Origin: Atopobium sp.
GTDB taxonomy: Bacteria > Actinomycetota > Coriobacteriia > Coriobacteriales > Atopobiaceae
Assembly: GCA_015259035.1 (NCBI GenBank)
Contig: JABZHC010000005.1
Coordinates: 1-35,657 of the forward strand
Length of the DNA stretch: 35,657 bases
Reading direction: 5' to 3'
Below the pieces are notes generated by a model. It did not search any database. It was not told the DNA's origin and was given only the letters and a program-made list of their open reading frames with translations. Made by a program: the position numbers and the translations under genes. Positions 7,854-16,807 of this stretch are shown piece by piece (the stretch's first letter is position 1; each line of letters opens with the position of its first letter).

Positions 7854-9762
7854 GACAACAGAAACAAACGGTACAAGACCAAAGCTTCCCGTGGGAAAAA
7901 TTCTTACTCGAACCATTAAAATGCTCTGGGAGTTCTATCCTGTCCTTCTCCCTGTAGCACTCCTTGGTGCTGTTATCCAAGCAATTATGCAGTCGCTCCC
8001 AAGTGTCTTCTTGGAGCGAATCCTGTCTATCATCTCCAATTTTATTGATAGTGGTGACTGGAATTCTGCTGAAGGCTTAGTCTTCCAGAACGTGGCTCTT
8101 CTCGCCACCTTCTACGTCATTGGACTTCTTGCGAATATCATCTCTACCCAGGGTATGGCTATTGTCACCCAGGGAGCTCTGCAAAAATGGCGTTCAAAGA
8201 TGTTCTCGCACATGCAAGACTTGCCTATTAGGTACTTTGATACGCACCTCAATGGCGACATCATGAGCTATTACACCAATGATATTGACGCAATGCGCCA
8301 GATGATTGGTACCAGTCTTCCAAACCTCCTTTTTACCTCTGTGGTTATCATCGCAGTTATATTCATCATGTTTTACTACAGCGCACTTATGGCCATGGTT
8401 GTTCTGTTTGGCTTCTCTTTGATGGGCCTTGCTACTAAAAACCTTGGTGGTAAGTCCGCAAAGAACTTTGTTAAGACTCAGAAAACCACCGCAGATGTAG
8501 AGGGACACATTCAGGAAATGATGAATGGCGAGAAGGTCGTTAAGGTCTTTAGTCATGAGGCAGAAACTATTGAATCATTTGACAAAATCAACGATGAGCT
8601 GATGGTTGTTGCAAGAAATGCAAACCTTTATGCCAACACGCTTATGCCTATCCTCAACAATCTGGGCAACATTATGTACGTTGTAGTTGCTGTAGTTTCT
8701 GGTGTGTTTATTACTCTGAACATTCAAAACGTTTCTTTGTCTGGACTGCCTTTCACCATTGCTGTAGCTGTCCCCTTCCTCAACATGACACGTCAGTTCT
8801 CCGCCCAGATTAACCAGATTTCTAGTCAGATTAACTCTGTTGTTATGGGCATCGCTGGTGCTAATCGAGTTTTTGAGCTACTTGATGAACCAGCAGAGAC
8901 TGAAGAAGGTTACGTTACTTTAGTCAACGCAGAAACCATTGACGGTAAAGTTCAGGAAGCTGAGTACCGCACCGGTTACTGGGCTTGGAAGTATCCACAC
9001 AGTGACGGCACGGTTACTTACACCCCTGTTAAGGGAGACGTTCGCCTCTTTGATGTTGACTTTGGCTACGAGCCTGACCACACCGTGTTGCATGATATTT
9101 CTCTTTATGCAAAACCTGGTCAGAAGGTTGCATTTGTTGGCGCAACAGGCGCTGGTAAAACAACCATTACTAACCTGCTCAACCGCTTCTACGACATCGA
9201 AGACGGCAAAATTCGCTACGATGGCATCAACATTAACAAGATTAGGAAGAGCGCTCTTCGTCGTGCTCTCGGTATTGTTCTGCAAGACGTCAACCTCTTT
9301 ACAGGTACCGTCTTGGATAACATCCGCTACGGGCGTCTTGATGCTACTGATGAGGACTGCGTAAAGGCCGCAAAACTTGCTGGTGCCGATGACTTTATCA
9401 AACGTCTTCCAGAGGGTTACCACACCATGCTCAAGGACAACGGTAGCGCCCTCTCCCAAGGACAGCGCCAGCTCATCTCCATTGCTCGCGCAGCAGTCGC
9501 AGATCCACCAGTCATGATTCTGGACGAGGCTACCTCCAGCATTGACACACGTACTGAAGCAATTGTCCAGCGTGGTATGGACGCTCTGATGTACGACCGC
9601 ACCACCTTTGTTATTGCTCACCGTCTTTCTACGGTTAGAAACGCAGATGTTATTGTCGTACTTGACCACGGTCGCATTATTGAGCGCGGTACACACGACG
9701 AACTTCTCGCCAAGCGAGGAACGTACTACCAGCTCTACACAGGAGCTTTTGAGCTTGAGTAA
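7846..9762 (+). CDS. ABC exporter half-transporter, subunit with catalytic ATP site
   Basis: A 638-residue partner of the preceding gene, with six membrane helices (about 20-325) and an ATPase domain. Walker A is GATGAGKTT (432-440), Walker B ends Asp560-Glu561, and the switch residue is His592 (AHRLST). All are canonical here, whereas its signature LSQGQ (536-540) is not. In the heterodimer, this Walker B would pair with the partner's good VSGGQ signature to form the active site. Between the membrane domain and the ATPase lies an extra segment of about 45 residues with a Trp-rich patch (YWAWKYPHSDG, near 378-388). I recall this as a recurring feature of this exporter subfamily. A bidirectional terminator follows at 9778. 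Confidence 0.93.
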   Translation: MSRTTETNGTRPKLPVGKILTRTIKMLWEFYPVLLPVALLGAVIQAIMQSLPSVFLERILSIISNFIDSGDWNSAEGLVFQNVALLATFYVIGLLANIISTQGMAIVTQGALQKWRSKMFSHMQDLPIRYFDTHLNGDIMSYYTNDIDAMRQMIGTSLPNLLFTSVVIIAVIFIMFYYSALMAMVVLFGFSLMGLATKNLGGKSAKNFVKTQKTTADVEGHIQEMMNGEKVVKVFSHEAETIESFDKINDELMVVARNANLYANTLMPILNNLGNIMYVVVAVVSGVFITLNIQNVSLSGLPFTIAVAVPFLNMTRQFSAQINQISSQINSVVMGIAGANRVFELLDEPAETEEGYVTLVNAETIDGKVQEAEYRTGYWAWKYPHSDGTVTYTPVKGDVRLFDVDFGYEPDHTVLHDISLYAKPGQKVAFVGATGAGKTTITNLLNRFYDIEDGKIRYDGININKIRKSALRRALGIVLQDVNLFTGTVLDNIRYGRLDATDEDCVKAAKLAGADDFIKRLPEGYHTMLKDNGSALSQGQRQLISIARAAVADPPVMILDEATSSIDTRTEAIVQRGMDALMYDRTTFVIAHRLSTVRNADVIVVLDHGRIIERGTHDELLAKRGTYYQLYTGAFELE

Positions 9763-9777
9763 CAGCAGGCTTATGTA

Positions 9778-9819
9778 ACAAAAAACGCCTTGTCATCTTA
9801 GCGACAAGGCGTTTTTTGT
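9778..9819. terminator. Bidirectional rho-independent terminator
   Basis: A perfect 17-bp stem (9778-9794 with 9803-9819) and an 8-base loop. The GC-rich core GCCTTGTC is flanked by A6 on the left and T6 on the right, so it works on both strands. It lies between the convergent ABC exporter and HAD genes. Confidence 0.93.
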
Positions 9820-9833
9820 GTATGTAACGGTTC

Positions 9834-10583
9834 TTAGGCGAGAAGAACGTGATGTAGATCTTCTACCGTGTCTACAATTGCAACCGCTCCCGCATCAATA
9901 AGCTCCTGTTTGTTGGTCGTTTTTCCATACAAAACGCCAATACACGGAATCTTATTTGGGAATGCTGCTTCCATATCAAAACGGCGGTCCCCTACCATAA
10001 CACTTTCAGAAGCATCAAAGCCAAGCTGGCGCATAACGTGAGCAATAGCAGTGATTTTATCAGTTGCTGCCTCATCTATTCTTCCAGCATAGGCATCAAG
10101 AACACCAATAAGGTTGTTGTCCCTAAGCCCCATCTCTAGCATGGGCTGATTCTTTGAGCTTGCTACGGCAACCTTTTTACCGGCGGCATGAAGGTCATCA
10201 ATGAGGTCTCTCATACCCTCAAAGAGTGGCCATTTTCCTGTAGTTACATAAAGCTCTCGATAACGCTTAGTAACCGCAGCAGCGTCCTCATGGCTTAAGC
10301 CAAAGACTAGCTCAAACGCATAAGGAAACGGCGGTCCTACAAGCTTTTTAAGGTCTGATTCTATAAAGTCTGTGTGGCCGCAGTCTGTCATTGCCATCTT
10401 TGCGGTAGAAACAATGGTGGGCAACGTGTCTGCCATAGTCCCATCAAAATCAAAAATAATAAGCGAGCGATTCTGCAGATCTGAAACTACATCAGAAGCT
10501 ACCAGCGATTTATTTGTATCAGTTGCGTTTTGCATTATTGCCATGTCAATCCAATCATCTACGTATGTGAGTATACCGTTCAT
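9834..10583 (-). CDS. HAD-superfamily phosphatase, phosphoglycolate phosphatase-like
   Basis: A 249-residue HAD hydrolase. Motif I is FDFDGTMADT (nucleophile Asp45, Asp47), followed by a helical cap (about 60-130). Motif II is VAVASSK near 145, and motif IV is VGDRRFDMEAA, which binds magnesium. The layout matches the Gph/PpaX group, which dephosphorylates small phosphorylated metabolites; the substrate cannot be assigned. About 40 residues precede motif I, longer than usual. No good ribosome-binding site is seen before the ATG at 10583 or before internal ATGs at residues 14 and 17, so the start is uncertain. The gene is convergent with the ABC exporter and divergent from the TPR gene. Confidence 0.88.
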   Translation of the reverse strand: MNGILTYVDDWIDMAIMQNATDTNKSLVASDVVSDLQNRSLIIFDFDGTMADTLPTIVSTAKMAMTDCGHTDFIESDLKKLVGPPFPYAFELVFGLSHEDAAAVTKRYRELYVTTGKWPLFEGMRDLIDDLHAAGKKVAVASSKNQPMLEMGLRDNNLIGVLDAYAGRIDEAATDKITAIAHVMRQLGFDASESVMVGDRRFDMEAAFPNKIPCIGVLYGKTTNKQELIDAGAVAIVDTVEDLHHVLLA

Positions 10584-10671
10584 GGCGCAAAAACTAACCA
10601 GTCAATGACATTTTCTTCTCGCCTGCCGAATTAACTATTGACAGCTGAAATGTCGTACAACAGCAAAGGTA

Positions 10672-10685
10672 TATAGTTAACTATA
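10672..10685. promoter_or_regulatory. 14-bp perfect palindrome upstream of TPR gene
   Basis: TATAGTTAACTATA is a perfect palindrome 35 bases before the start at 10720. Its half TTAACTAT recurs at 10631-10638, directly before a TTGACA (10638-10643). The pair of sites suggests a regulator binding region, but no regulator is known and no well-spaced -10 box follows the TTGACA. Confidence 0.4.
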
Positions 10686-10719
10686 GATGAATCAGTATGC
10701 CTAACCTGGGAGGTGTATG

Positions 10720-12987
10720 ATGACTCGTCAGGAAAATAATCCAGAAGCCAAGCAACCTGGAAGAAACAGGCTTGGAAAACTCTATCCGTCTCTCGTCAAT
10801 ACAGACGTTCTGCCTGATGAGTCTCTAGACGCTGCCCAAAATAATCAACATGTTGGTTCTATTGATCAGACTGGTTGGCATACAAAGCTCAACATTGAAG
10901 CACTTTCTCTTACGCTTACGGAATCCACTACTCCTCTTGAAGTGTTAAAACATTTTGTAACTACGGCTTTTTTGCGTGAAAAAGATTCTCACCGAAAAGG
11001 TGGTTCTGTTGCCATCCCGCCTAGTGATTTTGAACTACATCTGGCCCAAAGACTAAAAGATGCTGGTGTTCTCGATGCGCAAGACATTACTATCCCCTGC
11101 CGCGTGGTGCGCCTGCGTACCAATGGCCTCTTTTATCTGCGCGCTAATCAAAAAACACTTTCCTATGAACAGAAGATTCAGCTCCTTACTATTGAGAGCG
11201 CACTGAACACTGCCCTCTTTGCAGAGCGATACTTTCTTGATGCAAATATGGCATCTGAACTTGACTTACTTGCTTTTGAGCAAAAGATTGTCTCTACCAT
11301 GATGAAGCAATCTCGCCCCCGTTGTGCCACTACTCAAAGCACCCAAGAAGACGGCGAGTGGGTTGTCCGCAAAGCCATCTCTCTACACATTGAAAGCCTG
11401 CGTCTATCTCAGCGTCTTGTCACTGAGTTTAGGACCAACGTACACAAGGGAATTGCCGCCTTTAGGGTACACCTGGCCCTTCCAGAGCAGTTCCCAAGAA
11501 GCTTTCTTGGCGCAGATGGAAGTATCAAAGAAGCAACCTTTGATGACCTCAGCCGTGCGGCAACCGCTTACAACTTACACCTTGGTATGCTCATCACCGC
11601 AAGTGCTTTTAGAAGCTCGAAGAGGATTAACGAGGTATGGCTCTCTGGCATATGCAATACAAACAAGCTGCATGCCTGTCTTTTCTCGTTCCACATTACT
11701 CGCAAGCAATTTGAAGATACAAACATTACAGAAGAGACTAATCCGCTTTCTGTCTATCAGCTCTGGAACGCGCAAATCGACGAGGCAGATGGCATTCTTC
11801 ATGCGGTTCATCCACTCTTTACCTTAGATGATGAGATTTTCTGTCCACCCAGTAGATACGATTTTGTTGAATCGTCTCAAAAACGCCTTGATAGCGTCGC
11901 AGCTCACGCACTAGGCACCGATGAAGTGTCGGGGCTTTCTATTGATGAAGGTCAGGCGCGAGAAGAAATTATCACCAAAATTTTGCGCAACCTCTCTTCT
12001 TCTACAGAAGAAAACGTCCGCACTATCTTGTCGTATACCGCAAACTCCACCGATCCTACGGTGCGAGCTGCAGGAGAACGCGTGGTTTCTCGCTTTATTA
12101 AGGGCACGCTTGCAGAAGATGACTTTGAGGCTATTTCAGAAGAATTTGTTGACGGAGGCGTTCTTTCCTTGGCGGTCACCAAGGCCCAGCGTCTTATTAG
12201 CGAGAAAAACTATCAAGACGCAGAACTGCTCCTACGTGAAGCGCTGGACTCCGTTGATGGCAATAACACCTACACAGATACAACCACCACTCAGTGGCGC
12301 GTATTTATGAACTACGTCGATCGAGTGCTCTACAACAGAATTCTCTCTAATCCCGAGAAAAACACTCGTCTAGCTCCTATGTCTTACTTTGAAGCACATC
12401 TTCTGATATCTATTGCTCAGACGCTCCAGGGGCAAACTCAAAGTGCTCTTCAGCACGCGAGAAGGGCTGTTGAGATTGCTCCTCTTAGCATGAGTGCAAG
12501 GCTACACCTCTCCCACTGTCTTGAAGAGTCGCTGGACATTACTGCAGCGGCAGATGAGCTCAAGAAGCTCCTGCTGCTTGCCCATGACCCCGAGAGTATT
12601 GGGTTTGGCTATTACCGCATGGCATTCTTCCAGTGGCGTTTGCGACATCTGAAAGCCGCTCAAGCCTGTTATCAGTTTGCTCTTAAGTTCTTACCAGGAG
12701 CTACATTTATTATTGGTACCGAGACAGCAATTCTCGCGCAAAGTGAGCCTGAGTTTAGCTGCGAAGATATGAACGATGATGAGATTTACGCCACGCTCAT
12801 AGAAAATCAAATTCCTATTGCTCCAACAGATGAAGTCTCTACTATTTTCTTGGATGGTACGCGAGCCTCGCTTGATGCAGAGCTTTTTAGTGTGGCTAAG
12901 AACTTCATGATGAACCTTGGTATTATGACCAAAGACGACGTCTACTTTGACATGCTCAACTCCATTGAAGGAGAGCCTGACAGATAA
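10720..12987 (+). CDS. Large cytoplasmic protein with C-terminal TPR-like repeats, function unknown
   Basis: I do not recognise the family. The protein is about 755 residues, has no signal peptide or membrane segment, and is mixed alpha/beta over the first 430 residues. The C-terminal region (about 490-670) carries TPR-like helix pairs. Examples are AQRLISEKNYQDAELLLREA, QSALQHARRAVEIAPLSMSA and RHLKAAQACYQFALKFLPGA, each with the usual small and aromatic positions. TPR arrays normally mediate protein-protein contacts. Two ATGs are adjacent (10717 and 10720); GGGAGG at 10708-10713 is better spaced for the second. The gene stands alone, divergent from a HAD phosphatase and convergent with the autolysin, with a terminator directly after it. 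Confidence 0.85.
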   Translation: MTRQENNPEAKQPGRNRLGKLYPSLVNTDVLPDESLDAAQNNQHVGSIDQTGWHTKLNIEALSLTLTESTTPLEVLKHFVTTAFLREKDSHRKGGSVAIPPSDFELHLAQRLKDAGVLDAQDITIPCRVVRLRTNGLFYLRANQKTLSYEQKIQLLTIESALNTALFAERYFLDANMASELDLLAFEQKIVSTMMKQSRPRCATTQSTQEDGEWVVRKAISLHIESLRLSQRLVTEFRTNVHKGIAAFRVHLALPEQFPRSFLGADGSIKEATFDDLSRAATAYNLHLGMLITASAFRSSKRINEVWLSGICNTNKLHACLFSFHITRKQFEDTNITEETNPLSVYQLWNAQIDEADGILHAVHPLFTLDDEIFCPPSRYDFVESSQKRLDSVAAHALGTDEVSGLSIDEGQAREEIITKILRNLSSSTEENVRTILSYTANSTDPTVRAAGERVVSRFIKGTLAEDDFEAISEEFVDGGVLSLAVTKAQRLISEKNYQDAELLLREALDSVDGNNTYTDTTTTQWRVFMNYVDRVLYNRILSNPEKNTRLAPMSYFEAHLLISIAQTLQGQTQSALQHARRAVEIAPLSMSARLHLSHCLEESLDITAAADELKKLLLLAHDPESIGFGYYRMAFFQWRLRHLKAAQACYQFALKFLPGATFIIGTETAILAQSEPEFSCEDMNDDEIYATLIENQIPIAPTDEVSTIFLDGTRASLDAELFSVAKNFMMNLGIMTKDDVYFDMLNSIEGEPDR

Positions 12988-13022
12988 GATAACTCAACTC
13001 AAACTCACAAAGAATTGGCATA

Positions 13023-13054
13023 AAAAGGAGTTCCGATTTCTCGGAACTCCTTTT
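13023..13054. terminator. Bidirectional rho-independent terminator
   Basis: AAAAGGAGTTCCGA (13023-13036) pairs perfectly with TCGGAACTCCTTTT (13041-13054) around a TTTC loop. It sits between the convergent TPR and autolysin genes; the A and T runs allow it to act both ways. Confidence 0.9.
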
Positions 13055-13073
13055 GCACAATGTGCTGTGGCTT

Positions 13074-15740
13074 TTACAGCTCATTCATTACGCGAACAAG
13101 CTTTACAGCATAGTTCTTGTCCATTGCCCACGTTCCAGCAAGCTTGCGGATAATGTTTGCCTTCCTAGCAAGAATCCATGCTCCGTAGCGTGGGTCAACC
13201 TTTTGTGCTTCGCTTGGATCAACGGTCAGTGGCTCATAGCCTGCGTATGCACGAAGGTGCAAAGCCTGTGCACGTAGTCCCTTAAGAACGGTATCAAATG
13301 AGAGTCCACGCTTTCCGTCTCCAGTTGCACCCATACCACCAAAGTTGCACTGCTCAGGAAGGACATCGCCACCAAAGCGAAGGTTACCTGTCTCAATCAT
13401 GACCTGCGCATAGAGAAGCTCTGGACGAACTCCCTCGTCAATTGCAGCCTGCCATAGCTGGTTTACAAAATCAGTTCCTGTTGCAGCGCCCTTCTCGGCA
13501 TAGACAGCTGGATAAGCAGAACCTACGCGCTTGTTGAAATCTCGCTGGAGGTCCTCTTTCGTGACAAGAGGTGCTCCAAGAACGCTGGTGCGATCAGAGA
13601 AATTACCGCGAGTTGGCTCAATTGGAGAATCGTTATCAGTAGGGGTGTTGTTAGCGTCTCTATTATCTCCACCGTTATCGCTGTCAACGTTTCCACCTCT
13701 ACCGTTATTGGTATCAGTAGGCTTAATGTTGAGAACACCATATGTATCTGCGTGTACAACACGACCATCTGAAAGCGTGATGTCTTGGTTACGGAGCAGG
13801 CCATTATTCTCGTCAAAGTAATAATATGAACCATTGATTGATTGCAGACCAAAGAGGGCGCCGTGCTCAGTAGTAGTTGGATCAAAATACCAGGTCTTTC
13901 CATTTGGAGTATTAAACCAACCAGATGCCAAAGCACCGCTTGATTGAGCCCAAGCCCAAATATTGTTAGGCAACGCAATCCAACCATTAGAGGTCATGCC
14001 ATTGTTTACGTCGACATAATACGAGCCACTAGAAGTCGAAAAAACGCCGGTCTTCATAAGTGGGTAAGTTGCATTCTCATCAAAGTAGAACCACTTACCG
14101 TTAGGCATATACTTCCAGCCAGCATAAAGAGAGCCATCTGAATTTGCCCATGCCCAATTACCATCAGCAAGGCTAATCCAGCCGCCATAAAGAAGACCAT
14201 GAGTAACATCAATGTAGTACTTCTGATAGCCATCGGACATCAAACCAAAGGTAGCGCGATAGTTGTTATTACTATCAAAGTAGAACCATTTGCCGTTAGG
14301 CATACGTTTCCAACCGGCTTGCAATGAACCATCTTCTGTTGCCCATGACCAAGAATCGTCAGGCCAGTGAATCCAATTATTCTTTACAAGGCCATTCACT
14401 TCATCAAAGTAATAAGACTTACCTGAAATGGTCCTCTGACCAAGAGCGGCAGCGTTATGAGATGCAGCTGCGTCAAAGTACCAAACTTTACCATTTGGCG
14501 TAGTAAACCAGCCAGAAACAGCAATTCCCCTAGCATCAAAATAATGCCAGCCGTCATCGTCTTTAAGCCATCTGCTTACGTAAGCAGTACCGTTGTCGTC
14601 GGAATACATCCATCCTTCAGCAGCTCTGCGCCAGCCATAGGATTCTTTAATCTTAGCGTCATAGTTTGTCTGTCGGGTTACTTCTTGACCGTCAGAAGAT
14701 CTTGCTGTGATATACAGGGTGTAACGGCCGCTAGCAGGAAGCGTAAAGGTAGACGAAGTTGCCGTTGTATTAGATGCAACCGTTACCTTTGTTCCGTCTG
14801 GACCAACATAGCTATAAGTAAATGTTGCGTCAGTAACTACGCCAGTAAGAACTGGTTTTAAAGTGACATCGTTATCCTTTTGAGCTACTGAAACACTACT
14901 CATGCTCCACCAGGTATCAGAGCTGTACATTTCCCAAATTGCCCATGCATCTGCCCAGCCAATGTAGTCAACCTTGGAATTATCGCCAAGGTCTTTAAAC
15001 TCAGCAGCATGTGCTGGATTAGAGATGAATTGATGCTCAATAATTACGCCAAGAATTCCCTTTTGACGAGCATAGCGGACAATACCGTAATAATCGGACT
15101 CATCGCCATTCTCGTAATAGTCTGTTCCGTATTGGTCGTTGTAGCCACGTTCTGTTGCGCCGTCACCGCGGGTAACAATACCAACTTTATTTCTGAGGTA
15201 ATAGTTAACCTTGCCGGCAAAAATTTGACCGGAGAGATAAAGATCATAGTTGTAGCTTACCTTATGAGGAACAAGTACCTCTGAGCCCGTTGCAGATGCA
15301 GGGCCGGCATTGTAGTGAAGCGAGATGATGGCACAAGCGTTTGCGTCAACAGCACGCTGTACGCGCGTCTTGATCGATGGATCCTCGTGTTCTCCACGAA
15401 CAACAACAACCTGTACACCCCATTTTTCCAGATACTTCTTGGCGTACATGGCAGTTGCCCAAGCCAGATCTCCCTCTTTGAGTCCAAAGTAGGTAGCACC
15501 TGGATCTCTGCCTTCAAGGCCATCACTGTGACCTGGGTCAAGCGCAATAGGTCTGCCAGTTGCACGAGCAAGTGCTACGGCATCTTTTAGTGATTCACTC
15601 TGGATAATGTTTCCTTGGGCATCCATTGTGGTGTAGGTAGTTGCATATGCGCTTTGAACTGTTGTTGCAAACAGTGCCATGACAACAAAGAACAAAACAG
15701 CAAGCAATTTACCGCGAGTATTAAATAAGCTGCGTTTCAT
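13074..15740 (-). CDS. Secreted bifunctional autolysin: amidase_3, wall-binding repeats, GH73 glucosaminidase
   Basis: An 888-residue secreted peptidoglycan hydrolase. A signal peptide (about 1-34, ending SAYATT) precedes an N-acetylmuramoyl-L-alanine amidase domain (about 62-270). Its zinc ligands are His71 (DPGHSDG), Glu89 and His142 (SLHYNA), with catalytic Glu235 (VIIEHQFISN). A beta-sandwich-like region (about 280-365) leads into Trp/Gly/Tyr-rich wall-binding repeats (about 368-670). A low-complexity Asn/Asp/Thr linker (about 672-715) follows. The C-terminal domain (about 735-888) resembles GH73 endo-beta-N-acetylglucosaminidases, with probable catalytic Glu783 (MIETGNLRFGG). The two enzymes would cut the stem-peptide amide and the glycan chain, serving cell separation or turnover. 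GGAGG lies just before the ATG. The repeats match those of the two wall proteins downstream. Confidence 0.93.
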   Translation of the reverse strand: MKRSLFNTRGKLLAVLFFVVMALFATTVQSAYATTYTTMDAQGNIIQSESLKDAVALARATGRPIALDPGHSDGLEGRDPGATYFGLKEGDLAWATAMYAKKYLEKWGVQVVVVRGEHEDPSIKTRVQRAVDANACAIISLHYNAGPASATGSEVLVPHKVSYNYDLYLSGQIFAGKVNYYLRNKVGIVTRGDGATERGYNDQYGTDYYENGDESDYYGIVRYARQKGILGVIIEHQFISNPAHAAEFKDLGDNSKVDYIGWADAWAIWEMYSSDTWWSMSSVSVAQKDNDVTLKPVLTGVVTDATFTYSYVGPDGTKVTVASNTTATSSTFTLPASGRYTLYITARSSDGQEVTRQTNYDAKIKESYGWRRAAEGWMYSDDNGTAYVSRWLKDDDGWHYFDARGIAVSGWFTTPNGKVWYFDAAASHNAAALGQRTISGKSYYFDEVNGLVKNNWIHWPDDSWSWATEDGSLQAGWKRMPNGKWFYFDSNNNYRATFGLMSDGYQKYYIDVTHGLLYGGWISLADGNWAWANSDGSLYAGWKYMPNGKWFYFDENATYPLMKTGVFSTSSGSYYVDVNNGMTSNGWIALPNNIWAWAQSSGALASGWFNTPNGKTWYFDPTTTEHGALFGLQSINGSYYYFDENNGLLRNQDITLSDGRVVHADTYGVLNIKPTDTNNGRGGNVDSDNGGDNRDANNTPTDNDSPIEPTRGNFSDRTSVLGAPLVTKEDLQRDFNKRVGSAYPAVYAEKGAATGTDFVNQLWQAAIDEGVRPELLYAQVMIETGNLRFGGDVLPEQCNFGGMGATGDGKRGLSFDTVLKGLRAQALHLRAYAGYEPLTVDPSEAQKVDPRYGAWILARKANIIRKLAGTWAMDKNYAVKLVRVMNEL
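13735..14640 (-). repeat. Wall-binding repeat array within autolysin gene
   Basis: Four core units of two kinds, in the order A-B-B-A: GWFTTPNGKVWYFDA, GWKRMPNGKWFYFDS, GWKYMPNGKWFYFDE, GWFNTPNGKTWYFDP. Each is joined by a YYFD...GL...NW...WAWA segment, about 60-65 residues per module. They belong to the broad choline-binding/CW_binding type of aromatic repeat; the ligand in this organism is unknown. Confidence 0.85.
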
Positions 15741-15853
15741 GCGGTCCTCCGAAAAGTATTGGTTTACTCCTCTTCATACTTGTTAAAAGTTTACACTAGA
15801 CTGGCACGTCAACAATAAAAAACACAAGCTCACCGCAACTTGATTGGAACTCT

Positions 15854-16516
15854 GTGATTTTCTCGACACTTGAAGATATTCTTGCAACAGATTTTGAAGC
15901 AGCAATCTTTGATTTTGATGGCACTATTGCTCATACACACCATATTTGGAAGCTTGTTGACCAGGAGTTTTTTGAGTCGCGAGGAATCCCTTACACTCCA
16001 GAAATTGGCAAGATTCTCTCCCCTCTTGGATTTGAAAGGGGAGCCGAATGGGCAATTGCCACCTATGGGCTAAAGGAAGATCCAGAAAAGATTGTCGCCG
16101 AGTGGAAAGAACTCAGTAAAAGCTTCTTTGTAAACTCCGTGCAGCTTCGACCTGGTGTTGTTGATTTTATTGGCAAGTTACAAGAAAAAGACATCCCTAC
16201 TGCATTAGCAACTGTCAACGAGCCAGAGCTTCTTGCTCTTCTTGAGCCTCGTTTACATCTATCCACTCTGTTTGATACTCAGGTGTTTGCAGCAGATGTT
16301 GGATCTGCAAAAGATGAGCCTCATCTGTATCTTGAGGCGCTTAAACGCCTTAATACTCCAGCCGAGAAAACAATTCTGTTTGAAGACATCCCACTGGCTC
16401 TTCAGACAGGAAATTCTGTTGGCCTTATCACCTGTGCTGTTAATTGTGATGATGTGCATCAAGATATCGAGAAACTCTCTGAACTTGCCGACCTTACCAT
16501 CAAGCACTGGTATTAA
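15854..16516 (+). CDS. HAD-superfamily hydrolase, beta-phosphoglucomutase/phosphatase-like
   Basis: A 220-residue HAD protein with motif I IFDFDGTIAH (Asp20, Asp22) and a helical cap domain (about 30-95). The Thr/Ser-containing motif II is TALATVNEPE (about 118-127), and the motif IV-like region is ILFEDIPLALQTG (about 176-188), here with Glu-Asp in place of the usual Gly-Asp. The fold fits the subfamily of beta-phosphoglucomutases and sugar-phosphate phosphatases; the substrate is unknown. The GTG start at 15854 has only a weak GGA upstream. The gene lies between two wall-binding genes, diverges from the autolysin gene and is closed by a terminator, so it is probably transcribed alone. Confidence 0.82.
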   Translation: MIFSTLEDILATDFEAAIFDFDGTIAHTHHIWKLVDQEFFESRGIPYTPEIGKILSPLGFERGAEWAIATYGLKEDPEKIVAEWKELSKSFFVNSVQLRPGVVDFIGKLQEKDIPTALATVNEPELLALLEPRLHLSTLFDTQVFAADVGSAKDEPHLYLEALKRLNTPAEKTILFEDIPLALQTGNSVGLITCAVNCDDVHQDIEKLSELADLTIKHWY

Positions 16517-16557
16517 AGCTCTTGGTTACTGTAACTGTAAAAATAACGATGTAACAA

Positions 16558-16583
16558 AAAAGGAGACCCGAAGGTCTCCTTTT
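16558..16583. terminator. Bidirectional rho-independent terminator
   Basis: AAAAGGAGACC (16558-16568) pairs with GGTCTCCTTTT (16573-16583) around a CGAA loop. It separates the convergent HAD and cold-shock genes. Confidence 0.92.
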
Positions 16584-16603
16584 GATGGTAGTGTTCGCAA
16601 GTA

Positions 16604-16807
16604 CTAGATCTTGTGGACGCTAGAAGCCTGGAGCTTACCGTTCTGGCCGGTGGTAATCTCAAACTCGACAGGCTGACCCTCATCGAGAGTCTTGAAACCG
16701 TCCATCTGAATCTCGGAGAAGTGTACGAACAGATCGTCGCCATCCTCACGAGAGATGAAGCCGTAACCCTTGTCTGGATTAAACCACTTTACAGTACCCT
16801 GAGCCAT
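16604..16807 (-). CDS. Cold-shock protein (CspA family)
   Basis: A 67-residue single cold-shock domain that binds single-stranded RNA and DNA. It has the family start MAQGTVKWFNPDKGYGFI, with RNP1 KGYGFISR and RNP2 LFVHFSEI intact. The ATG at 16807 is preferred over an in-frame ATG 11 codons upstream, because it matches the family start exactly and has GAAAGG eight bases before it. The leader of more than 60 bases beyond it could hold cold-responsive RNA structure, as in other csp genes, but none was demonstrated here. It stands alone between the HAD gene and the wall-binding genes. Confidence 0.96.
   Translation of the reverse strand: MAQGTVKWFNPDKGYGFISREDGDDLFVHFSEIQMDGFKTLDEGQPVEFEITTGQNGKLQASSVHKI

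Noticed and set aside
8920..9696. 258-codon open frame opposite the second ABC exporter gene
   Set aside because: It lies entirely antisense to a well-conserved ATPase domain, with no recognisable motif and a low-quality sequence rich in Val, Asn and Cys.
10638..10675. TTGACA as the -35 box of the TPR gene
   Set aside because: The nearest -10-like TATATA is 26 bases away and nothing suitable lies at 16-18 bases, so a promoter cannot be claimed.
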